21,469 nt of DNA, from positions 1-21,469 of the IMG/VR virus record IMGVR_UViG_3300046010_011996. One strand, written 5' to 3'. Within the stretch, counting starts at the first letter, position 1, and every line of letters begins with the position of its first letter. A model generated the notes under the pieces. The model saw nothing but the letters and a program-made list of their open reading frames with translations. It was not told where the DNA came from and did no database searches. This DNA comes from a virus. The position numbers were made by a program, and so were the translations under genes. Below are positions 7,598 through 13,435 of this stretch, one piece after another.

Positions 7598-8977
7598 TTA
7601 ATTAAATGGATTGTTTAAGCCTAACAAAATGTTTATCTTTCTCATGTACCCAAATGGAGTTACACTCTCTTGTACATCTAGCTTACCAGTGGCTAAAATA
7701 TTTTGATTAGGATCTATAAGCGCATCAAAGCCACTCAACTCACCAGCCATAGCGGTACGTACAGTGTACTCTATTTTACCCTCTAAAGCTTTTATTACCT
7801 CAGGGCTAATTTTACCACTTGCCGTATCAATAGGCACACTCTCATGAAGCTCATCCACATACACCTGGTAACTTATACGCTGGCATTTATCTACCACACG
7901 GCCACTTACCAAGTTTGTGTAATCATCGGTTTGCAAAGTACACATAGGATCATCACTTAAATAATAACCAGTACGCTGGTTATAGCTAGTTAAAGTAATG
8001 GCTCCTCTAAATATTAATACATCGCGTTGTGTAAATGCCTCGCTACGCACTGAGCCAATAAACGCATCATTAATACCTACTAATGGCCCATCTTTTACGC
8101 GAGCGATGCTAGTACTTACTGGCACTTTTGCCACACGCCCTAGTACTAAACCTACAGCAGCATTATTACTAGTGTTATTAGTATCGCCACATATAATGCC
8201 TACTGCATTGTTGCTAAGCGCTTTTAAATCTTGTGGCACATTGGAAGTTACATCTAAACGCCCACCCAATAATATACGTATTGGCTCTTGTATAGCTCTG
8301 TAAGCATTTACCATGGCAGTAGCTCCTGCCACAGCAGCTATTACATCTGCTCTAAAAAAGTTTGACGGTACCGATGCTTCACCAATCGGGTTACGAACTA
8401 CACCTAATACTTTAATTTCACCCTGAGCAAAATCTAGCAATCTTTTAGCCCCATTCGCATTAGTATTATCTACAGTTTGCACCATGGTTTGCGTTTCGGC
8501 CACAAGCAATAAATAAAGCAATGCACCTGTGCCAGCTTCATTATAAAACTCAGTTACATGTTTAAGTGCATATGCATCCGTAACAGATCGAGTTGATGTG
8601 GTAAGCGTACCACTGGTAGTACCTGCATTTAAGCAGGTAATAGTAAATGTAGTAGGCGTTACTACCGTAACCACATAATTACCCACAGGTATAGCCAATA
8701 CTTCCGATGTAACCGAAATAGTTACTGAATCGCCAGTAGATAAGCCGTGTGCCGATGGTGTGGTAATGGTAGCAGTGGTAGTTACTCTAGCCCATGTACT
8801 GGCTAATAAGGCAAATGCTATATTGGTAAAATCAGCAATGCTAGTTAATAGCACCGGTGTGTTTAGTATTGCATTATTTGCTAAGCCAGTGCATACTAAG
8901 CCTACTGTGCCATCTTTTACCTGAGGGGTTTGGCCCATTGAGCCGTTTCTAATTGTTATACTTACACCTGGTTGCAT
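7598..8977 (-). CDS. Contractile tail sheath protein (DUF2586-like) with inserted beta domain
   Basis: This 459-residue protein resembles the DUF2586 sheath family of Bacteroidota phages. The start MQPGVSITIRNGSMG, the 'ALKHVTEFYNEAGTGALLYLLLV' segment, the central AFIGSVRSEAFTQRDVLIFRG and the C-terminal 'SVTPFGYMRKINILLGLNNPFN' strand support this. Residues 60-124 interrupt the first domain with a Thr/Val-rich beta module that also occurs in the major capsid protein of this window. Without it the protein would be about 390 residues. The sheath contracts around the tube to drive injection. The gene follows the acidic SAP/LEM-like gene by 52 bases and is followed by the tube gene. Confidence 0.88.
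   Translation of the reverse strand: MQPGVSITIRNGSMGQTPQVKDGTVGLVCTGLANNAILNTPVLLTSIADFTNIAFALLASTWARVTTTATITTPSAHGLSTGDSVTISVTSEVLAIPVGNYVVTVVTPTTFTITCLNAGTTSGTLTTSTRSVTDAYALKHVTEFYNEAGTGALLYLLLVAETQTMVQTVDNTNANGAKRLLDFAQGEIKVLGVVRNPIGEASVPSNFFRADVIAAVAGATAMVNAYRAIQEPIRILLGGRLDVTSNVPQDLKALSNNAVGIICGDTNNTSNNAAVGLVLGRVAKVPVSTSIARVKDGPLVGINDAFIGSVRSEAFTQRDVLIFRGAITLTSYNQRTGYYLSDDPMCTLQTDDYTNLVSGRVVDKCQRISYQVYVDELHESVPIDTASGKISPEVIKALEGKIEYTVRTAMAGELSGFDALIDPNQNILATGKLDVQESVTPFGYMRKINILLGLNNPFN
8606..8800 (-). other. Inserted beta-rich domain, sheath copy
   Basis: Residues 60-124 of the sheath form a Thr-rich, strand-rich module that starts with STWAR, continues with TTTATITTP, HGL, TG, an AIP-G-Y segment and TFT, and ends TCLNAG..SGT. 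It aligns without gaps to the capsid copy at 10696-10890, with 42 of 65 residues identical by hand count. Domains of this pattern (a 'TATITTPxxHGLxTGD' turn followed by strands) recur in phage virion proteins and are probably Ig-like or similar beta sandwiches. It lies near the sheath N-terminus, between FTNI and the YALKHVTEFYNEAG segment, and is likely on the outer surface. Confidence 0.8.
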
Positions 8978-9029
8978 TGTATTGTTTATTTAAGTTTTTT
9001 TAAAAGGGTTTTAAATGAGCTTTGATTAA

Positions 9030-9461
9030 TTAATTAGCAGCATCAGCAGCTACAAGCAAAGCTATAAGTGCATCTTTTCGTGTAGCCCCATTCATAGGTA
9101 TTGTACGCTCCACACATAACGCTTTAAGCGCTGCTACTGTCATATCATCATATGGCGTAGGTTCAGGCAGATCCTCAGTGTTATTAACCTCATCAGCAAC
9201 CTCATCTACAAACTCATTCACAGGCGTATCATCAATATAAGCTCCAGTAGTTTCACCTAATGGTGTTTCAGTAACATCAGCGGCTACTGCATCTGCCAAC
9301 TGCCCACCACGTTCAACTTTTTGTATATCGAGGTTGCCTAATTTTTTCCCATAGGCTTTAGCATCTTCTATACTTTTAAAAGCTGTGCTATCAGCAGTCC
9401 AATAGATTGTATCTACATCAGGATAATTTTCAAAAAGGTTGTTTAAATATTCTTGTGTCAT
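9030..9461 (-). CDS. Acidic protein with SAP/LEM-like C-terminus
   Basis: This 143-residue protein is unassigned. Residues 1-48 form a compact N-terminal domain with a 'YPDVDTIYWTADSTAFKS' segment, as seen in a Bacteroidota phage gene next to the sheath. Residues 50-105 are a low-complexity, Asp/Glu-rich linker. Residues 106-138 (MTVAALKALCVERTIPMNG followed by ATRKDALIALLV) match the short helix-loop-helix HeH/LEM/SAP fold of many small phage head-tail proteins. By position it could be a head-tail joining or sheath-associated accessory protein, but its function is not known. The leader has two A-runs on the coding strand, and a 20-bp palindrome lies about 64 bases upstream of the start. Confidence 0.65.
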   Translation of the reverse strand: MTQEYLNNLFENYPDVDTIYWTADSTAFKSIEDAKAYGKKLGNLDIQKVERGGQLADAVAADVTETPLGETTGAYIDDTPVNEFVDEVADEVNNTEDLPEPTPYDDMTVAALKALCVERTIPMNGATRKDALIALLVAADAAN

Positions 9462-9524
9462 GAGTATTTTTTTTTTGTTTTTTTTGTTTAATTAAAGGCT
9501 GCTTTTATAGCCCCATGTTGGCCA

Positions 9525-9544
9525 TGTTTACCAATTGGTAAACA
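9525..9544. repeat. Perfect 20-bp palindrome
   Basis: The sequence TGTTTACCAATTGGTAAACA reads the same on both strands. It lies in a 147-base gene-free stretch between the amidase and the acidic SAP/LEM-like gene, about 64 bases before the latter's start. As RNA it could form an 8-bp stem with an AATT loop, but no T-run follows it on the transcribed strand, so it looks more like a dimeric protein operator than a terminator. No second copy was seen in the window. Role inferred. Confidence 0.6.
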
Positions 9545-9608
9545 CACCACATGAGGATTGGGATAGCAACAGCATTTTAGGTAATATGATTGTGTTAGTT
9601 TTCAAAGT

Positions 9609-10085
9609 TTATTGAATGTTTTTGTATTCCGGTATCGCATAAAAGCATGGGCACATTTTAACCCATTCGTTAGGCTCCACTACACCATCTTTATCAAGAT
9701 CAGGGCTTAAATCTCTATGCCCTAATATCATAGCTGTAGGGTGCAATTTCTTTAATTGAGTAAGTACACGTGTAAGCTCTGCTTTTTGCTCGTTTGTGCG
9801 TGTATCACCTGCTAGTATCTTTCTGCCATTTCTTACAATTCCACCCATGTAACTAACATGTATGGATTGCGAGTTATGACCAGCCACCCCATTGGCAATG
9901 TTATTGAGTGGTGTAATCAAATGACTTTTACCAACACCATCTACTACTATATGATACCCATTATTTTTCCATCCGTTATCTCTAAATCCTTTAATAAGAG
10001 CTGGGATTGTTTCATTAGCCCAACCAGCAGTACAGTGCACTACTATGTACTTAATGGATCTTCTACTTTTGGTGATGGCTATCAT
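9609..10085 (-). CDS. N-acetylmuramoyl-L-alanine amidase (endolysin)
   Basis: This 158-residue protein is a zinc amidase of the Amidase_2/PGRP (T7 lysozyme-like) family and would cut the amide bond between muramic acid and the stem peptide at lysis. Visible motifs: VVHCTAG (His17), NGYHIV (Tyr44-His45), GHN at residues 69-71, a GHRDLSPD segment (His123) and KMCPCF (Cys145/147). His17, His123 and one of the two cysteines are the probable zinc ligands. Between the last two motifs lies an EF-hand-like DLDKDGVVEPNEW loop, usual in Bacteroidota phage amidases. No signal peptide is present, so it needs a holin. Its start overlaps the holin-like gene by 4 bases. Confidence 0.93.
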   Translation of the reverse strand: MIAITKSRRSIKYIVVHCTAGWANETIPALIKGFRDNGWKNNGYHIVVDGVGKSHLITPLNNIANGVAGHNSQSIHVSYMGGIVRNGRKILAGDTRTNEQKAELTRVLTQLKKLHPTAMILGHRDLSPDLDKDGVVEPNEWVKMCPCFYAIPEYKNIQ

Positions 10086-10336
10086 TTTTTATACTTAAAT
10101 TCTGATAATATTTCGGTTACACCTTGCATTACAGAGGTATTGTTCTTAATCACTTCGCTCATTTCTTTTCTATCTTCACTTAGGTAGGTATCCATACGAT
10201 CCTGCACCTTGGTAATTCGCTTCCATAGTAGCCAACTAATAGTAACTAGCAGCACAATGGTAAACAACTGATCTGTAAGCCTGGTAAGTAATGTACTGGC
10301 AGGGTCTATTGCAATTTGTAATAAAATAGCTAGCAT
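10082..10336 (-). CDS. Holin-like membrane protein
   Basis: This 84-residue protein has one clear membrane segment at about residues 21-39 (QLFTIVLLVTISWLLW), preceded by a moderately hydrophobic N-terminus and followed by a charged, coiled-coil-prone cytoplasmic tail (KRITKVQDRMDTYLSEDRKEM). Size, one-helix topology and a 4-base overlap with the endolysin gene fit a BhlA-type holin that releases the amidase. A spanin or another membrane accessory is possible. The leader is a long A-run, and a strong hairpin at 10367-10405 separates it from the capsid gene. Confidence 0.7.
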   Translation of the reverse strand: MLAILLQIAIDPASTLLTRLTDQLFTIVLLVTISWLLWKRITKVQDRMDTYLSEDRKEMSEVIKNNTSVMQGVTEILSEFKYKK

Positions 10337-10366
10337 TTATAATTTTTTCTTTTTTTTTTAACCTTT

Positions 10367-10405
10367 GCTAGGAGGTGGTGGCTTTTACCTCACCACCTAT
10401 CTAGC
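10367..10405 (-). terminator. Hairpin between capsid and holin genes (attenuator-like)
   Basis: A perfect 8-bp stem AGGTGGTG (10373-10380) with CACCACCT (10391-10398) and a 10-base loop is extended by an outer GCTAG/CTAGC stem (10367-10371 with 10401-10405) across a 1x2-base bulge. It lies 41 bases after the capsid stop and 30 bases before the holin start. No T-run follows on the minus strand (an A-run does), so it may be a partial terminator, an mRNA-stabilising 3' hairpin that favours capsid output, or a processing site. The structure is seen; the role is inferred. Confidence 0.5.
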
Positions 10406-10446
10406 TTAGGCAATTTTAACTATGAATCCAAAAAACAAAACTTATA

Positions 10447-11763
10447 TTATTGGGCTTGTACGATGGCTACAATGCCTATTCCATTTGTGTACCGCTGGCG
10501 GCCACCCATGCGCACTAAACCACTATACACATCGCCATACATTTGCGGATGGTTGGTTTGCTCAAAGAATTTAATTTCACCAAGCGCAAGCTCCACGCAA
10601 TCTTTTTGATAGCAAAACACTGCATCATTATCTGTAATAGCTCCTAATGCGCCTATAGCTCTTACAACAGGAGCAGCGTTAGCAGTATGCGAAGCAGTAC
10701 CGGATGCCCCACCTGCATTTAAGCAAGTGAATGTAAAAGTACTAGCACCTGTTACTGTAATTGTGTAAATACCTAATGGTATAGCGGCAGCATCAGAGGT
10801 TACTGTTAATTGTACATTAGTACCAGTAACTAATCCGTGTGGAGCTGGCGTGGTAATAGTTGCAGTAGTAGTAGATCTTGCCCATGTACTAGCAGTTATT
10901 GCACCACTATCGTAAGTAGCCACATTGGCTGTAGGCACAATATCAAAGCCATATAATTTAGCTATTGCACCCTCTTTCGCATCATTATACAATGAGTAAT
11001 CTTTAGCATTGGTAGCTTTTAACTCATCTTCTAACTGGCTCCACATATCAAAGCTCATTACTGCATAACGTCCTTTAGCACTTACTTTTTGCTTATCTAA
11101 AGTAACTTTTGCACGCTTTAAATCGCTTAATGTAAAACCTTTACGGTTACCAGTAGCACCAGTCATATGTGATACATAGTTTGAGCCGCTTGTACGAATA
11201 ATATTAGCAGCTCCAGCAGGGGCCCATGAATTAAGTATATTATCACATACACTTTCATTTAACGCCCCAATATGATCACCTAGTACACTAGTCATTTTAT
11301 CGTAACTAAGCTGCACAGTTGCTGCATCTTCAATTACTGTAGGATCTGTGGTGTATTCATCCAATGCATACACTACATCTGTATCATTTCTCTTTACTGC
11401 TGTAGCAGGTATGGAGGTTCTATTTTTTACTACAGTAGGCCTGCTACCTGGTTGTGGTATATGCACCACCTTGCCACTTAGTACATAACTATCTGCGCGA
11501 AAACTATTCTTTAAAAACTCGATGCCTTTAAAAAGGTTATCGGCAATGTACTCAGTCCAAATTTCTACTTCTACAGCGCGAAATACAAAGGGGGTTTGAA
11601 ATAATTTTGTGATGTGGATATATGCCCCATATGCCATGCCCAAAACACCTGGCACAATGGCTAAAGGGAAATTTTGTACAATTTCGGAAGCATGTACACT
11701 AACTGGCGAAGCAAACAAAAGTGCAGCGCTAAGCAATACGATGAGATTTACTATTTTTTTCAT
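10447..11763 (-). CDS. Major capsid protein with signal-peptide-like start and inserted beta domain
   Basis: This 438-residue protein follows the protease/scaffold gene and has the Bacteroidota Mu-like capsid pattern: 'AVEVEIWTEYIADNLFKG' (63 onwards), 'LSGKVVHIPQPGSRP', a helix-rich core with GDHIGALNESVCDNIL and 'YAVMSFDMWSQLEDEL', and a C-terminal 'FFEQTNHPQMYGDVYSGLVRMGGR'. Residues 292-356 are an inserted beta-rich module also found in the sheath. Residues 1-25 look like a Sec signal peptide (KK, hydrophobic core, VHA before Ser26), followed by a second hydrophobic segment at 32-55. The real start seems to be the first ATG, since a long A-run leader precedes it. A start at Met43 would remove the signal. 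Capsomers of this protein form the head. Confidence 0.88.
   Translation of the reverse strand: MKKIVNLIVLLSAALLFASPVSVHASEIVQNFPLAIVPGVLGMAYGAYIHITKLFQTPFVFRAVEVEIWTEYIADNLFKGIEFLKNSFRADSYVLSGKVVHIPQPGSRPTVVKNRTSIPATAVKRNDTDVVYALDEYTTDPTVIEDAATVQLSYDKMTSVLGDHIGALNESVCDNILNSWAPAGAANIIRTSGSNYVSHMTGATGNRKGFTLSDLKRAKVTLDKQKVSAKGRYAVMSFDMWSQLEDELKATNAKDYSLYNDAKEGAIAKLYGFDIVPTANVATYDSGAITASTWARSTTTATITTPAPHGLVTGTNVQLTVTSDAAAIPLGIYTITVTGASTFTFTCLNAGGASGTASHTANAAPVVRAIGALGAITDNDAVFCYQKDCVELALGEIKFFEQTNHPQMYGDVYSGLVRMGGRQRYTNGIGIVAIVQAQ
10696..10890 (-). other. Inserted beta-rich domain, capsid copy
   Basis: Residues 292-356 of the capsid protein form the same Thr-rich module as in the sheath (8606-8800), starting at STWAR and ending at SGT, 65 residues, no gaps. 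It sits after a 'VPTANVATYDSGAI' segment and before 'APVVRAIGALGAITDNDAVF', where the capsid fold continues, so it looks like a loop insertion. A surface position on the capsid is inferred. Some stretches are nearly identical in DNA, for example CCTGCATTTAAGCA and CCCATGTACT, spaced identically in the two copies. Confidence 0.8.
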
Positions 11764-11816
11764 TCTTTTTTTTTTACTATTTTATTTAATATGGTTTTAC
11801 TTGTGTTGTGGTTAGC

Positions 11817-12302
11817 TTATGCTTGGGGTTCCTTGCCGTATTGCTCTTTAAATATGTGATTGTAATGAGCAGGGTGCATTTGCTTAATCACAGCTAACTT
11901 GCCAGCTTTGTGCGCTTCTTTGTAGCTTAGTTTTAGCAATGGATCACTTGCATCAGTGCCAGCACCTACAAGATTTTGCAACGTGGGTACAGTTGGCATA
12001 GTATCAAACAACTGCTTTAGGTTTTCAAGATTTGTTTTACCCATTTGCTTGTAAAATGGCTTTTGCGCATCAGTAATTTTGCGACTAGATACAGCGCCAT
12101 CTACTACAGCATCTACCTCTGCATCCATAGCCGCTTGTTGCAAAGTGCCTATAGTATCATTTAAGGTAACAATGGTTGCAGCATGCTCATCAGCTTGATC
12201 TGCTTTTGTTTTCAGCTCTTGTAGCTTACTCATTAATTGCTCAGGTGAGCCATCTTTGGTTAGGCCCACTAATAAAAGCATTGGTATTAATTGCTCTTTC
12301 AT
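11817..12302 (-). CDS. Possible internal-start scaffold protein (Mu gpZ-like)
   Basis: Inside the protease gene, ATG 12300-12302 would start a 161-residue C-terminal product, MKEQLIPMLLLVGL onwards, that contains only the scaffold-like half. The bases just before it (AATTTAAACAATACCGAA) look like the AT-rich leaders of other genes here (compare AAACAATACA before the sheath ATG). In Mu, protease gpI and scaffold gpZ are made from nested in-frame starts, so the same is plausible. This is a candidate, not a certain gene. The alternative is that the whole protein is cleaved. Confidence 0.4.
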   Translation of the reverse strand: MKEQLIPMLLLVGLTKDGSPEQLMSKLQELKTKADQADEHAATIVTLNDTIGTLQQAAMDAEVDAVVDGAVSSRKITDAQKPFYKQMGKTNLENLKQLFDTMPTVPTLQNLVGAGTDASDPLLKLSYKEAHKAGKLAVIKQMHPAHYNHIFKEQYGKEPQA

Positions 12303-12806
12303 TTCGGTATTGTTTAAATTTTTAATTGATGGAATAATGTGAGTAATATCTGTATCGCCTGAATCACTTAGTAGTAACATTTCACCATTATGGTATAAGC
12401 CTAGTGCATTATCATCACCACCTATATCTACTATAGATGCTTCTTTTAATTTGCCTCTAGTTACAGTAGCTAATATTTGACCTGGTAAAATATCTTCAAT
12501 TTCACTACTGTAAGCAATAGGCTCTATACCACTGCTGCACATGTTTAACGATCCTTCTTCTACCTGCTTGTAATACAGTTGTGCATCATCTTTATCATCA
12601 GTAAAATAAGGCACACCGGTAATGTTGCCATCAGCTTCTAACTTCACATCTTGCCAGTGCCCAATTACATTACCACGCACATGCATGTATAGCAATACTG
12701 GATTTTTTTTAAATTGGGTTAGATCGATGCCTGATGTATTGTATCTAAAGCCATAGTTATTAACCTGGTTACTTACAATTACAAACTTTTTACTACTTTT
12801 TGGCAT
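11817..12806 (-). CDS. Prohead protease with scaffold domain (Mu gpI-like)
   Basis: The preferred start is ATG 12804-12806 (MPKSSKKFVIVSN), since the upstream 21 residues from 12869 do not look like the family. The product is 329 residues. Residues 1-150 match the HK97-type U35 prohead protease: strands around FVIVSN, a 'NPVLLYMH' segment with candidate catalytic His, 'GSLNMCSSGIEP' with the Ser, and 'LKEASIVDIGGDDNAL'. Residues 170-329 form a helical scaffold-like domain (coiled coil around 'SKLQELKTKADQADEH', then a 'SSRKITDAQKPFYKQMGKTNL' turn, usual for Mu-type scaffold). It processes the prohead before packaging. An ATG at 12300-12302 may start a separate scaffold. Confidence 0.85.
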   Translation of the reverse strand: MPKSSKKFVIVSNQVNNYGFRYNTSGIDLTQFKKNPVLLYMHVRGNVIGHWQDVKLEADGNITGVPYFTDDKDDAQLYYKQVEEGSLNMCSSGIEPIAYSSEIEDILPGQILATVTRGKLKEASIVDIGGDDNALGLYHNGEMLLLSDSGDTDITHIIPSIKNLNNTEMKEQLIPMLLLVGLTKDGSPEQLMSKLQELKTKADQADEHAATIVTLNDTIGTLQQAAMDAEVDAVVDGAVSSRKITDAQKPFYKQMGKTNLENLKQLFDTMPTVPTLQNLVGAGTDASDPLLKLSYKEAHKAGKLAVIKQMHPAHYNHIFKEQYGKEPQA

Positions 12807-12869
12807 GCTCGAAATTTTATAAACTACTCTTAGCGATGTAAAAGTGCAGCGTGCAATTATGCTATGCAA

Positions 12870-12991
12870 ACGCAGTATTTACAACGCACTACACAGTGCT
12901 CCGTAACGGTTTTTTTTTCAAAGTATCTACAAATGCAGTTTAAATTTTGGAGGCGTATTAATGCATTTTTACACCACACAATACAAGTATA
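12870..12991. promoter_or_regulatory. Divergent late control region
   Basis: The two late operons start back to back here (minus protease-to-fibre, plus terminase-to-collagen-like), so both promoters should lie in this segment or just left of it, up to the protease start at 12806. Visible are a hairpin or operator GCACT-ACAC-AGTGC at 12886-12899, a dyad CCGT-A-ACGG at 12901-12909, and T9 at 12910-12918. Mu late promoters use activator C binding dyads upstream of a weak promoter; a similar arrangement is inferred. A TTTAAATTTTGG stretch at about 12939-12950 is only a weak match to TAnnTTTG. GGAGG precedes an ATG at 12961. Confidence 0.5.
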
Positions 12992-13435
12992 ATGGCCACA
13001 CTTACCAACGATCAAAAGTATGAATGGGCGAAAATGATTTTTTTAAAAGAAAATCTAACGCAAAAAGAAATAGCCGAGAAAGTAGGAGTTACCGCTAAAA
13101 CGCTTGGCAAATGGATTGCACAAGATAATTGGGCACAATACAAAAGCTCCATTATCATTACCAAAGAGCAGGAGTTACGCAGGATTTACATGCAAATAAA
13201 TGAGCTAAATACTTACATATTCTCGCGCGAAGAGGGTAGCCGATTTGCCAATAGTAAGGAGGCTGATACACTTACTAAGCTAACTGCTGCTGCACGTAGT
13301 TTAGAAACCGATACCAGCGTAGCAGATGTAATAGAGGTAGCTATGCAAGTTTGCAATTTCATTAAAAAAGATGATTTGCAAAAAGCACAGGAGGTAAGTA
13401 ATTATTTCGAAGCATTTATAAAAACAAAGTTGTAA
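12992..13435 (+). CDS. Small terminase-like DNA-binding protein
   Basis: This 147-residue protein has an N-terminal helix-turn-helix at about residues 17-42 (LTQKEIAEKVGVTAKTLGKWIAQDN) followed by a long helical segment from about residue 58 (EQELRRIYMQINELNTYIF) and a C-terminal oligomerisation-like part, as in small terminases of Mu-like phages (DUF1804-like). It would recognise phage DNA ends or pac-like sites and recruit the large terminase. Its stop is directly adjacent to the large terminase start. First gene of the plus operon. The HTH is clear; the terminase role comes from context. Confidence 0.8.
   Translation: MATLTNDQKYEWAKMIFLKENLTQKEIAEKVGVTAKTLGKWIAQDNWAQYKSSIIITKEQELRRIYMQINELNTYIFSREEGSRFANSKEADTLTKLTAAARSLETDTSVADVIEVAMQVCNFIKKDDLQKAQEVSNYFEAFIKTKL

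Noticed and set aside
7115-9500. Recurrent TTAATTAA at gene ends (near 7141, 7598, 9025, 9488)
   Set aside because: Most are explained by TAA/TTA-rich stop contexts in AT-rich DNA. Too short and palindromic to be treated as a real repeat family without counting over the full genome.
12807-12869. Upstream ATG at 12869 that lengthens the protease by 21 residues
   Set aside because: The extra residues (MHSIIARCTFTSLRVVYKISS) do not look like the protease start, and they would use up control-region DNA. ATG 12804-12806 is preferred.
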